From Alopecurus myosuroides (Eukaryota > Streptophyta > Magnoliopsida > Poales > Poaceae): a DNA stretch of 64,000 nucleotides. The stretch spans positions 721,180,310 to 721,244,309 of the forward strand of contig CM054057.1 in assembly GCA_028641055.1 (NCBI GenBank). Direction: 5' to 3'. The position numbers and the translations under genes were made by a program. The notes under the pieces were generated by a model, which ran no database searches, had not been told where the DNA came from, and saw only the letters and a program-made list of their open reading frames with translations. Below are positions 43,595 to 54,960 of this stretch, in pieces (the stretch's first letter is position 1; each line of letters begins with the position of its first letter).

Positions 43595-44606
43595 CACTAG
43601 AAAAAGGCCGGTCTTCCGGAAGGTCACCTCGCGCGTGCTATGGAGGCGACATTTGTCACGCTCTCCTTCCTCCTAACCTCCATAGAGTGTACGCATGCGT
43701 GACAAGTGTCGCCACCAGAGTGTTTGGGGGAGGGGGTTTCCCTTTCCCATGACCGGACGGAGGATGGATTGGCACACATTTATTTCGAGATCCGTTTCTT
43801 CAAAATGAAATATCTCGCGAACCGTTTTTCGAAATTACGAACCGTTTTTAAATTTGAGACTCTCGCGTCGAAATCTTCAAAACTAGATCCCATGTTGAAA
43901 GCTTTCGAGAAACTTTTTTTTGTACACCCAGAATCAACACGGGTGTACGCCAGTTACACACAGATGTACGCCTAGGTGCAGTGAACGAAGTACGCCCAAG
44001 TGCATATGCTGACATACACACACGTGCACCACGGGTGTACGCCCAGACAGTTGTACACCTAGTTGCAGGAGGTTGTACATCCAGTCGCTTGTACACCAAG
44101 TGAAGAGCCGACGTACACCCATACGGTTGTACACCCAGTGAAGGGCCGGCGTACACCCATGCGGATGTACGCCCAGGCGGATGTGAGCTACACCGTGCAT
44201 ATACTTTCTAGAACAGGTTTTTTATACTTTCAGTACCATTTTTTTAATACTTTCACATATAACATGTATACTTTCAGAACATCGCTTGTATACTTTCAGA
44301 ACAACGTGCGTGCTACCGAAAATATAAACTATAGACAACAGGGTGTACAAAGTCCGAAAAAAAAAGTTTCTCCGAAGCTATCAACATGAGATCTAGTTTT
44401 GAAGATCTCGACGCGAGGAATTCAAATAGAAAACGGTTTGTAATTCTGAATTACGGTTCATGAGATATTTCGTTTTGAAAAAAACAGATCTAAAAACAAA
44501 TGGGGGGGGCACTCCCTCCATCCGGTTCCTCACGTCCACGTGTCATCCTGGTATGAGCTCATTTTGCCCTTCCGTATGCTCGTGAGAGGCCTCCCTTTTT
44601 CTAGTG
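43595..44606. mobile_element. Inverted-repeat (foldback-type) element with a minisatellite core
   Basis: The ends are CACTAGAAAAAGG (43595) and its near complement CCCTTTTTCTAGTG (to 44606). Longer arms follow: 43785-43918 pairs with 44368-44505 in inverted order, sharing TCTTCAAAACTAGATC and AAATATCTC. No matching target duplication is seen at these borders (AAT left, GCA right). The CACTA-like start suggests a CACTA derivative but does not prove it. Confidence 0.6.
43925..44185 (+). repeat. Irregular GTAC-rich minisatellite
   Basis: Repeats of GTGTACGCC, TTGTACACCCAGT and ATGTACGCCC alternate about a dozen times with spacers of 5-15 bases. Many copies centre on GTAC, itself a palindrome. 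The tract is the loop between the inverted arms of the surrounding element. Confidence 0.7.
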
Positions 44607-45580
44607 GCACCCCTCTCAATCTTATTTTCTGTATTTTCTCTTCAACTAATGGGCCGACCCAAGATTAAGAACAACAACGGGCGAGTTGGAATACAAATCG
44701 CTATGAGCAACCTATAATGCTCGCGGTATAGTGCTCGCGCCTGGCCTACGCCAATCTAAGATGGGGAGCTCAGGAGGCCGCGTTGGCGTGGCCGGTCAAG
44801 TGGGCCTAGGGTTTTGCGGCTCTGTTTCCATAGCCTTGGAGCGCATCTCCGTTCCGGGGGCCGCCGTCGGAGACATGGGAGGGCGCACTACGTGCGCATC
44901 CATGCCCCCCTCCCGCCCTACACAGAGGAGCCACCGGCGTCAGAACGACCGCCAGCGTAAAAATTCCTTTCCATAGCTGGAGATTTCTCCATAACCAGAG
45001 TAACCGTATCCCTAACTAGCGGCGGCCCGTGCCTGCAGAGCAGCCCACCAAGGGCGGGCCATCCTCGGTTGCACCCGTCGCGCCCGCTCGAGGAAGTCAC
45101 CAAACGTCGGGGAGGCCAGGATCGTGCACCGCACCTCGAGTTCAACAGCCACCGCACCTCGAGTTCAGCAGCCACCGCGTCAACTTCGTCGAGCTCATCG
45201 GCGACATCAACCCACCGTCGGCACCGGATATAATCGTTCTCCATCACCCCGCCTGGGGAGAAGACCCATTATGCGAGGAGCTTAGGTTCGGCCAGTCACC
45301 ATCGTTCCAAAATCTCCATGAGCGTCTCGTTGATCGCCCACAGTCTCCTTAGACCTCACTAATAACTTATTTTTTCTAAAAATATGAAATCACTGTTGAA
45401 TAACCTTAGAAAGTGCTCTCGTACATTAGGAGAAGATATGAAACCCTATAATTGTTGTCCTCGTGAGGTATATATATGGAGTACAATTGTAGATGAATCC
45501 GTGAGGTAAAAGCTGGATTCTGGTGGCGAGCTTGATTGTCATGACCTCTACGAATTATGCCCTGCATCCTTTTTTCAAAA
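44607..45580 (+). other. GC-rich probable gene fragment
   Basis: 45029-45352 is open for 107 codons, with SSHRVNFVELIGDINPP and a Glu/Asp/Pro-rich tail, and contains a 28-bp tandem duplication (CACCGCACCTCGAGTTCA, 45128 and 45156). No domain is recognised. It may be a captured exon. The rest is featureless. Confidence 0.3.
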
Positions 45581-46272
45581 CTAGCAAAAATGCCCGTGCG
45601 TTGCAACAGGAGTGGAAAAACAAATTTTAGTTAAGAAAAAAACGCTGGCCTATATATTACCCAAATGCGCATGAACCAAGAGTAAAAATTGCTCTATGCA
45701 TAAAAAATGTCCTATGTTGATACATTATTATCTCTTGGACAGGTTCCATAGTACATATGCTAATTAAGTGAATAAAGAAAAATAATTGCATGAAGAAACA
45801 GAAATAATGCCATGAGTAAATAACATAACCGTAGGATATTTGATATCTTATCTTGACATCCTATTTTCAGCAGTCAATGTTCAAAGATTCATGTTTCAAA
45901 TTATAGTATGCACAGGCTGTTTCCCGTAAACTACCATATTAAGCACAACACTCTGGGACTGTAGGTACCTGTTAAAAGCACAATGACCAAGCTTAACTTT
46001 CAAAAGGAGTGACATGCTCGGTCATGCGGTGTTTACTGCCGAACCACATAAGAAATTTAGGATCACATCACCTTTTTTTCTGAAAATAGCATCTGAATAG
46101 GAGATCTACCGTTGCTAAAAGTGACCATGTAAAGAGTGGGTTGGGTTGTCCTTGTAAATAACTGAAACCATGCCGTCCTTTGATTCTCCATGAATTCAGT
46201 TGCATCTCAATTCTTGTATGATGGATTATTAGCATGTATCTATCGAGAGCAAAAGGCCAGCACCTGTAGAGA
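45581..46272 (-). mobile_element. Small Helitron candidate, minus strand
   Basis: The plus strand starts A then CTAG (45581-45584), CAAAAATG, then CCCGTGCGTTGCAACAGG, a GC-rich imperfect hairpin: a grass Helitron 3' end read on the other strand. A matching 5' end, TCTCTACAGG on the minus strand, ends at 46272 and is followed by T. A and T flank the 692-bp element, as expected. No coding sequence inside. The right border is the less certain one. Confidence 0.5.
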
Positions 46273-48190
46273 TGAGAAAAATCAGGATCATGAACACTAT
46301 CAAATTAGGCATGGCGGGGAATTTGGAACGATTACTTGCTGTTCTACCGCTGTACAAGTCCACTGCCACCGCGCACCCCAAGGCAACCTTATGTTTCGTC
46401 GTACCGGTCCAGTCACCCGCAGCATCGGCCCCTCAGCCAGGCTTCTCCTGGTGCTGCAACCTGATGCGTTAACGGTATCGGCGTCCCTCAGCCCTAGGAG
46501 CTGATGGCACCAGCTAGGTGACAAAGGCGACTTCCAGTGTGGCGCACACGGGATCCTCCTTCTCGTCTCTACTCGTCCTCCCGCCACGACCTTGTCCTCG
46601 TGTCGCGAGCTAGCAGTTCGGCGCCGTCCTCTGCCCCAGCCATTGGGCGCTTCAAAATCAGGCTGAGAGATCAAGGTGTTAAGAGGTTTGTATTTGGGGA
46701 GCGACGACGTGGGTGCACAACCTTTGATTCCGGGGACAGCACCAAAACCTACTTCTACTGAGCAAAAGTACCTGCTCGGTGCTGCTGCCTCACCATGTTT
46801 GTCGCTACAGTATCCAATTGAACATCACGGCTCAATTCGATTCCCCTTGCGTTGTCTTCGCATGCACTGATCGAAGGTGCGCCGTCTTGCGCTTTCGTCA
46901 ATATACTACGTATTAGGTAGCGATCAGCACCAAGCCCATCAACTGTTGATTTTAGTCTTTCCAAATCAGGCACAAGGAGTAGTTTGAGGCCTCTATCTCC
47001 GTGATGTTTTTTATTGGCTGAGAAGCTAACTCGGGATACAGGGCGCTCGGGCACAGCTCGTTACGGACAGACGCCGAAAAAATAATCAAAACGTTTTTTA
47101 AAACTTTTTCCACTTACCGGTGGGCGGTGGCAGAGTGGGTAATTTATGTCTAACTTTAGGGGCAGTTTTAATGACCTACTAAACCAAACCAAGTAAGGCT
47201 TAACGCGTTTATTATTAGGTGTAGATAAGAACAATACTTTGCTTCTGAGCAGGACACGGGGCTATGTAATATTCTGCAGCAGCAAAAGCAAAAGCAAGAG
47301 CAAAAAGAAGGAAACGACATCTAAAGCGCAATGCGGAGTACAGTACTTAAGTACTTTCTCTTTACATCAATGCCACATTTCGCTAATTATTTGGCACTAA
47401 GAAAGGCACAAACGAACATTGACATATCTAATCTTAGTTAATATAACAACTCTGTGTAGAGAAGACGCATGGCCAGCTAGTTCCTTCTCCGCGAACTGAA
47501 TAAAAAAAAGGACTACTGGGGTCTTTGTTTATGGGATGGACAAGGAACCTGATTCCTCAACATCCTCTGATATAATACAACCACGAGAACAGGTTGCTCA
47601 TCAGCCGAAACGTCCGTCTGCATCTGCTACAGGAGAGGACGCCGCGCCCCAGTCTTCTGCCGGTCAGTTTCTCTTGCATCTTTAATATCTACATTGACTA
47701 CAAATTATGTGTTGTCGCTCCAAGGACGAATCGGGGGCCGAAACCCTAGCTGCCGACGGGAAAATCCATCACCGGCGGACTGCCGCGGCAGGTCTTGTGG
47801 CGCTATGTCTCGACCCCTCGTCATTTTTGGCCAGAGGTTGGGCAACAGAGTCTTTGTCGTGTGCTACTGGGAGTGTGGGTTGTAAGGCAAGAGGCGTTGT
47901 ATGGTTTTTGGATCCGGTTTTCTTATAAATTAGACGAAATATTTTATCTATAAAATAGAAATGCGCCGTCACGCTGGTTCCTGAAAAAAATTACATCGTA
48001 GGTAGCAAATGATACTCAGTTTTTCTTAAAATATAGTCCTAGTAGCTTGTGCATCCATAAAATTAGATTTACAGAACATGAGAGAAATGGCGATATCATT
48101 CTGAAATTTCGTATCGAAATGTCTCCCTTAATAACACAAGTGTCTGTTAAAATAATATAATAGCACATAAATGGAGCAGAAGGGGCACCT
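46273..48190. other. Unassigned DNA
   Basis: 46300-46760 is moderately GC-rich with short open frames and no recognised product. 47280-47310 has AGCAAAAGCAAAAGC. 47690-47940 has a short GC-rich open frame. I see no gene, element end or strong repeat. Confidence 0.4.
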
Positions 48191-49260
48191 GATTAGTCAT
48201 AGGGAATTCTACATATGTGCCCCACTTTGTTTAGTTGTCCTCACTTTTGACCCACTACGCTCCATCGGGTCCCTTTGACCGGTATTGTGACTCCAACCTT
48301 GGTTTCGTTGTTGATTCACATGGTGTGGGGCACAGTGGTCTCTCTGGCGCACCGCCTTAATACTAAAATAAAATGAGGCCGCCTGCAACTGCAATCGAAG
48401 AACACCAAAAAAAAATCTCATTTCTCGCCCAAAAATGGTGTGTAGTAGGCCCTATTAACCGTTGAGCCCGGGCTTGGAGGATAGACTTGTCTGGCTGTCG
48501 CCACTCGATGGGGGCACTTGCCTTTTAGCCTCGACACCATGTACGAGGAGGAGCAATGGGAGCCGGGGGGAGGCGAGAGAGGCATAGAAGCGGTTCTGTA
48601 AGGGGCACCTATTACCAGAACTAGAGGACAAGAAGGAGAAGAAGAAAGACGATGATGCCTCCGAGGACGACATGGCGCGTGTAGATCTTCCACAGCAGTC
48701 TCCGGTCTACGAGTATGGGGCATCCGAGTTCTCGGACCAACCCTATTCGGAGAGGAGCGTGATCTATTGTCTACAACACGCTACTCTCGTTCTCGTTATC
48801 TATCTTATTGTACTTTCCTGATGTTACACTTTTCAGAAGTAAACAGATATAAACAAATCTGACACACTTCCCGGCCATATAGTCAATCGAGACATAAATA
48901 ATGCACCGGTTACATATACTGGTGCAAGTGATCGGTTTGTAACGCATGTACATGCTTGGAACGCGACCGACATGCGGCAGAGAGCTCTAGACGTGCTCTC
49001 GTAACTCTATCGGGAGAGATCATATCCATAATCATATAACAATTATTTTTAAAAGCTTCATAGTGTAATGTAGTGTTATAAAACTACTATCTTCATAGTG
49101 TAATGGGAGAGACCATATAACTATGTATGAACCACCATATATCGTGACTAACCACTAGCTTCATAGTGTAATGGGAGAGACCAATAGAACATAGTTCAAT
49201 ATATGGTGGTTCATACATAGTTTAACAAAAATGTGATTATAAAACCCTTATGTAATCATA
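48191..49260. other. Gene-fragment-like patch and a hairpin
   Basis: 48440-48790 has plus-strand coding-like sequence (DKKEKKKDDDASEDDMARVD) in a broken frame. At 49035-49180 GCTTCATAGTGTAATG recurs three times. CTATGTATGAACCACCATAT (49121-49140) has its exact complement at 49201-49220, part of a 22-bp perfect inverted repeat with a 56-bp loop. Confidence 0.4.
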
Positions 49261-49406
49261 ATCATGACTAACTACTAACTATCGGAGGAGAAGAAGAGCT
49301 GGGAGTCGTGCTAGCCGTTCCACATTTCCTCCCACTCCCGCTCGCGAGCGGTGTGCTTGGCGTCCTGTTGGAGCCCTTTGATCATTGCCAGCTTTGTCAA
49401 CGCCTC

Positions 49407-49852
49407 CTACAAGTCGGTGTCCAAACAACGCTTCTTCTCAGCGCGGAGCCCGGAGCGAACAGACTTGACGAGAACGCGCTCCTCCAGCTCGTCTTGATCG
49501 ACGATCCTAGCGAACTCGTCCCCGTCGTCGGTGGAGTCCGATTCCGGGCTGGAGTAGGATGCGTCGGAGTCCTCTGAGTCGGCTGCTGGGTGAAGCAGTG
49601 CGCGCAGCGGCCGTGCCACGAGCAGCGGCTATCGAGGACATAGCCTCCGTGTCGTGGCATCCCGACGGTGGAGAGTTGGTCTTGTGCGTATGCAGCCCGT
49701 CCCTGCTCGTCATCCTGCGGCGGCCACGGTGGCGGCACAAGTCCAACAGGCGGCGCTGCTCCTCATCATTGCCGTCCGGAGGTGCAAGCCCCTTGCCACA
49801 ACTGCGTCTAGATGCGGATGACATAGGGAGGCGAGAACGGACAGACATTTGA
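49407..49852 (-). pseudogene. Ser/Asp-rich accessory-type ORF split by a frameshift
   Basis: ATG at about 49852 on the minus strand starts a basic N-terminus (SVRSRLPMSSASRRSCGKGL, then EEQRRLLDLCRHRGRRR). Around 49580-49610 the better frame switches to ADSEDSDASYSSPESDSTDD and DELEERVLVKSVRSGLRAEK, ending at 49407. One base gained or lost joins the two. No known domain. The Ser-Tyr-Ser..Ser-Pro-Glu-Ser stretch followed by acidic residues resembles the start of the ORF at 11268. Upstream (to the right) are two GCCAATCAG boxes (about 49940, 50048). I infer another element-borne gene of the same kind. Confidence 0.4.
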
Positions 49853-49909
49853 GAAATTTCAAGGAGCGAGTGGTAAGAAATGCGTATACGAACGAAAATG
49901 AAAACCACC

Positions 49910-50220
49910 GGGAATATGTAACTCGTATACCACGAAAGGCCAATCAGGGACCCACTAAACGTTTAGACTGATCAAATATGGTTAAATGAGGGTTTTTTCA
50001 AAGAAATGTTTTTGGTCCAGGGGTACAACGAATAAGTTTGCAAATAGCCAATCAGGTCGCAGACTCTGCCGACTCGTGGATCGGCCTTAAAAGAATCTAT
50101 CCGAACCATTGAGATCCAACGACAAAGAAGGGTGCACGGTTTAAAGGGGTTTTGAGGTGTTTTGATAGGGTTTAAATGTCTTGGTTTAAACATAAGTATT
50201 CTCAAAAACATAAAAATAAA
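49910..50220 (-). promoter_or_regulatory. Possible promoter region of the split ORF
   Basis: Two CCAATCA boxes and moderate GC content upstream of the minus-strand ORF. No clear TATA. Confidence 0.3.
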
Positions 50221-50930
50221 AAACTTTCACCAATCGTCATCTTATGTGGCTAGGTTGCTATAAAAAAAATAAACTTGATCTATGGATCATTCCATCAAAA
50301 AATATTCACACAACATATCTATCATGAACAAGGCTGGAGAGTTTTCAAGGGAAATAAGTTAGGGTATGAGGTTAAGCATGTAATAGTTTGCCCAAACGTT
50401 CCCATATTTAAAATTCATACTATATTGGCACAGTAGATGTCAAGGTTTTTTTTTGTCTCATTTAGAGAAGGTCTAAAACAAACTTGTTTTGAAATGGGGC
50501 TGTTTACATTAACTTTGGAGCTCTTTAGAGTTCTAAGTTTAACATTATCAATTTGAAAAAAGTCATAATAATAAAAACCTTCACATATCGCCGTTTTATG
50601 TGACTAGGTTGCCATAAAAAAAATATAAACTTGATCTGTGGATTGTTCCATGAAAAAACTTTCAAGCAACTTTGCTATCATTAACAAGGCTAGAGAGTTT
50701 TCGCGGGAAATATGCTAGGTTATGTGGTTAAGCATGGCATAGTTTGTTCAAACCATCCCATATTTTAAATGCACACCATATTGTCACAATTGAATTCAAG
50801 GTACTTCTTTGACTGATTTAGAGACAGGACGAAAAATATGTTATTTAGAAATGTGGTTGTACGAGTATGAGTATTAGTTTGGAGCTCTTTTGCGCCCTAT
50901 ATTTGGAGCTCATTTGGACCAAATTTCTCA
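50221..50930 (+). repeat. Two tandem copies of a 354-bp unit
   Basis: AAACTTTCACCAATCGTC at 50221 corresponds to AAACCTTCACATATCGCC at 50575, with shared GACTAGGTTGC, AACAAGGCT.GAGAGTTTTC and GGTTAAGCATG. The copies are well diverged. The phrase GCATAGTTTGTTCAAA then CCCATATT is also found in the 671-bp CACTA units from 59350 on. Confidence 0.75.
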
Positions 50931-51300
50931 TGTATGAGTTTTACTTCACAAAATGGCTCGTATTGATAATATAATGTGCATAATAGTTGAGAAAGCATTG
51001 CAACATTAAGTATCATGTACCCAGCCGATTCAAAATTGAATTGTGGCTTTAAATTTCAATTTTGCCTCAAATTTAAACTTTGGTTCAAAAATGTTCTTCA
51101 CGTAGTGGATGATGTTTCCTAGAGGTCCATGACTTTCAAGCAAATGACAAAATTTTGGACTAGTATCGAGGAAGAGCCAAAGAACACATTTTTAGTTTTA
51201 TAGACTGCCCATGAGAATTACAAGTTAAAGTCCGGTAACAACAACTACAAAAGACAACCACATAAGTGCAAGTGGTCATCAGTGAACTCGACGACCTCTT
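50931..51300. other. AT-rich, nothing recognised
   Basis: Spacer between the 354-bp repeat and the minus-strand exon-like segments. Confidence 0.4.
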
Positions 51301-51310
51301 GCTCGATGAA

Positions 51311-52200
51311 CTATTCGTCCTCGCCGATGAGCTCCTTGATCTCGTCGCGGACTTTCTCAAATAATAGCTTGATGTACCGCGGCCTGACCTGTACCTTTAC
51401 CGCTAAGAGATCACCAATGCAAAATTGCTCGAGTTGGCAAAAGAGAGTCCAGTTTGAAGTGAACCTGAGTTGTTCGTCTATTTTTTCATATCTTCCGAAG
51501 AGCATAGACGAGAATTCCCTTACAATGGCAGTATATACCTATTTACTACCTCAATCTTGACAGTCTGACCAAAATAACATGAATAGTGTATCAGAAAAAG
51601 TGTGAATGATATCATTAAAATAAATCCATAGATATGAATGAAATTATGATAGTGCATCCTCATCTAGACCATCCTCTATCCCGCGCATGTAGTACCGAGG
51701 GATCTCAAAGAACTCATCATCCGCCAATGGCCTGAGCGCCTCTTTGTGTAAAGAGAAAGATATCACATTGATCTTTGAAGCACTGACGGGATTTAGAACT
51801 GGGTTGTAAAATATGCATTTCTCCAAGGTCGACATGCATATATCTAAGATTTGTTCACAGTATGATCAAATACACAGATGGATTGTGGAGTCTGAAAAAT
51901 ATAAACCACTGAATATGGTGCTAACATACCAGACAGCTGAACCCAAGGTTTGTTAACATTATTTGTGTTAGTCACTTGACTAAAAACTGACGTTCATTCT
52001 CATTATATGTGAATTTGACAAGATCATCTTCTTAGATGTCATAGGCTCCACAATGTTGTGCACTGCGGTCCAAAGATATTAGTACTTATGTTATACCACT
52101 TCTCTAGATAAAAGTTGTATTTATCTCGATTTCCACACTTGGCAACGATCCAGTTCTTAGGAAAACCAACAGCCATTTTATTTACACGATCTTTGAAGCA
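51311..52200 (-). pseudogene. Exon-like segments of an unrecognised gene
   Basis: Three minus-strand stretches look coding. About 52185-51985 starts MAVGFPKNWIVAKCGN and continues NFYLEKWYN, then after a stop DDLVKFTYNENERQF. 51850-51644 has ISFSLHKEALRPLADDEFFE and GLDEDALS. About 51530-51311 has AIVREFSSMLFGRYEKIDEQ and KLLFEKVRDEIKELIGEDE. They are separated by AT-rich gaps with plausible splice borders. The first has a faint B3-like look (FPKNW..., FYL..W), which I would not rely on. Stops show it is not functional as it stands. It could be a captured gene or an element gene. Confidence 0.35.
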
Positions 52201-52967
52201 ACATACTAATATCTACATTTAATATAAATAAAACGAAAAAAATAATAAAACACTTAAACACTGAATGGCATTCACTTTATTTGAAAGACAATACTTACAA
52301 GGGAATTGCCATTGAATAGTGCACTCATCCTGATTGTAAAAGTCAGTGCGCAGCGACTGGTTCAACCACAAATTGTAGTTTCATTCAGGCACATAGGACA
52401 TTCATTCCAATCATTCACTTGATGAAAAAAGATACTCATGTCTCTAGGAACCTTTCAATAATAATAACAATGGCCGTTCAAATGGGGTCAACGGAACTGT
52501 TTTGCACCTCCAATTTCAGTCCCAGTGGCGTCAAAGGCAGAAGGAGTATAACCGTGCGCCGGCGATAGAAAACTGTGACGCTGCAGCTTTTACTCCCTTC
52601 TAGAAGGGTTGGGGATGGAACTATTTCATGCCTTTAATTGCATGCATAATCTCTTTGCTCTATTCTGCTCTATTTTTTGGAGTTTTCTAGAAGGGGAGAA
52701 AGAACGTGTGGCGGTTTCGCACGCTTCGGCTCCTCTCAAAGACAATGGATTGTCCCTAGAACCTTCGGCGACCAAAACACCCTTCAATTTCAGTTCTGCC
52801 GGCGGAGAAGGGAGCCCGTGTCGCCAGCGATGAGAAATGTATTGGGTTTTTTTTTGGGTTACGGGATGAATGGTGCCAGCTCGAGCTCGGTGACGACTTA
52901 GTCCCTGGCTCGACCCACTTGTCAGAAATCAGCCCCGTAATGGTCATTCCCTTAAAAAAATCGTAAC
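52201..52967. other. Unassigned; two TTCTAGAA motifs
   Basis: 52597-52606 and 52684-52692 contain CTTCTAGAAGG and TTTTCTAGAAGG, as in the 5.8-kb element near 9319 and 9367. Short open frames are not recognised. Confidence 0.35.
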
Positions 52968-53628
52968 TGTCAAAGGGAGTTGACCCGATGGGAACAACCG
53001 TTCCATACCTGCCGTGGTTTTGTCACGGCAAGTGTCCTCATACGAGAACTAGATTGCGAGGCCATTGCTTCTAAGCGAAACTTCGAAAGGTTTAACGTGG
53101 AAACGAAAGACGCGAGTTTACCCAGGTTCGGCCCCTCTATTGAGGAAAAAACCTACTCCTGCCTTCTTATTATCGGGGAACAAGGTCTTGATTACAAAGG
53201 GCGATTCTGACTCTCGATGTCTCGAGCTCCTTGGCTATCAACTTAGAAGTTGTCTTTCTACGTCCCAAGGTCTCGCCTTATATAATGGACGAGACCTCCT
53301 GGTTACAAGGAGAGTACGGATCACGCCCGTCCTCGGAGTCTTAATCCCTTCCGTCTCTTAGCTACCTCGTTCCGGTTCTCATCATGACCCGGCTCTTCCT
53401 TACCGGCCTTCGGCTGTCCTCCGGGTTCCCAGGCCTACATGTCTTCCTTTCCGGGCCTTGGGCCAGCCTCTTTATCCAGTCCGGGTTATGCTCACCATAA
53501 CCCGGTTCTCCTTTGACGTAACCCAGATCTACCAGTTATAACCTGGATTACGTAACCTCCATTCGCCTGGACGATCTCCGGCTTATATTGGTGGCTGGTA
53601 AGGCTCCCCCTTACCTGTTCCCCTAACA
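52968..53628 (-). mobile_element. LTR, minus strand, probably solo
   Basis: On the minus strand it starts TGTTAGGGGAACAGG (53628) and ends near CTCCCTTTGACA (52968), about 660 bp. A TATA-like ATTATATAAGGCGAGACC lies in the middle and the motif CCGAACCTGGGTAAA near the 3' end, a phrase also found at 56968 in a different LTR. No primer-binding site or polypurine tract is clear on either side and the flanks do not match, so the borders are approximate. Confidence 0.5.
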
Positions 53629-54440
53629 ATACCTTTGCGCGGCTTTATGGAGAAAAGTGGCGCAACTGTGGGGAAAACTAAGGCCAAGGGGCACCAGCGA
53701 GGAAAACTAAGCAAAGCGGGGGTAAGGAAGTAGAATTCCCTTAGTTCTATTGTTGCTAAGAACTGCATAATAGATTCTAATGTTTTGTAAAATTTAGTGG
53801 AATTTTTACTCATTTGTGTTTATTCGTTAGAACTGGACGACAAGAAGAGAATGCATATATTGGTGGTGCCACGGGCTTTCATGTGTCGTTGTTTACATAT
53901 AACTCTATATTAGGAATGAAAATAATCAATACAAATTATATGGAAATAAATTTTTAGTTTGTGGAGGTCGAGACTACAATATAGCATTTGACGCTGAATC
54001 TAACATTTTGCTGGTCTAGATTATGATAGGACTATCATAATTGTATAATAAAGTGATATACATATGGAAAATAACTTCACATACTTTTTATGTCCTAATT
54101 TACTAATTATACCACACACCAGTGTGAACTAGAAAGTTATTTTGTAAATGAGCTAATACTTTTATCTGGGTATACATACATCTTCATTTTTGCACACAAA
54201 CAGGAGTGTATATAAAATATTTTTGCATAACACCTTTAAAAATGGTGCATATATATAATTTTTTCCAAAAAGAGGATAACCCCCGGCCTCTGCATACATT
54301 GTTCATGATGTAAAATCAGTAGCCACATAAATTTGACCAGGAAAAGAAAACCCATGGTTGTGTGCATTGCAACAGTAACTCCACGAGGCCAAACCTTCGA
54401 GAAGGAAACACCGCACATGTGTCAATGGCTATGAGTTCAA
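53629..54440. other. AT-rich DNA, nothing recognised
   Basis: No coding signal, terminal repeats or arrays were seen. Confidence 0.4.
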
Positions 54441-54960
54441 CCATAGATTGGTCTTGGGATTTTCATCCCCAATGCCAACATTGGATCCAACACATTTAGT
54501 AAGGACTAGACGCATGGCATCTGTGTTTCCATCCAGAGTGTGCATACTAATCGTTGAATCCACCTATACCACTGGCCCTTATCCGACTAATGAAGCCATG
54601 ATAACCGAATACCTCTGGCGGAGATACTGGAAGACTTAGATGTTCCGTTCTGCCTCGCCTCCCATCATTATCGCACCATTTCCGATCCAGCGACAACAGG
54701 CATGAGTTGTCACTTCTATAGGAGCCACCATGCATAGCACCAGCCGGCATCATAGATGACTTGGCAACTCCAAACGAGTCGTCGTGCGTAGCACCTGCCT
54801 CCGATAGGCATGACATGACGCCTCCGCCCGAGTCCTCGTGTGTAGCACCTGCTGGTGACATGCCTGACTTGGTGCATCGTCAGAGTAACTTCGAATAGCA
54901 CATGATGAGCCATATCAAAGCCAATCTGGAGGTGAAGTCACCGTCCTTAGAAAGTTCATC
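54441..54960 (+). pseudogene. Coding remnant with three 20-residue repeats
   Basis: 54448-54640 is open on the plus strand (FSSPMPTLDPTHLVRTRR). After stops, 54720-54895 reads EPPCIAPAGIIDDL, ESSCVAPASDRHDM and ESSCVAPAGDMPDL, three tandem units of about 60 bases. The family is not recognised. It may be the remains of a retroelement gag or a captured repeat protein. Confidence 0.35.

Noticed and set aside
48262..52995. Inverted match CCATCGGGTC..CCCTTTGAC at 48268 and about 52975 as the TIRs of a large element
   Set aside because: Only two short blocks match with a gap, the right copy falls in an LTR, and no target duplication was found.
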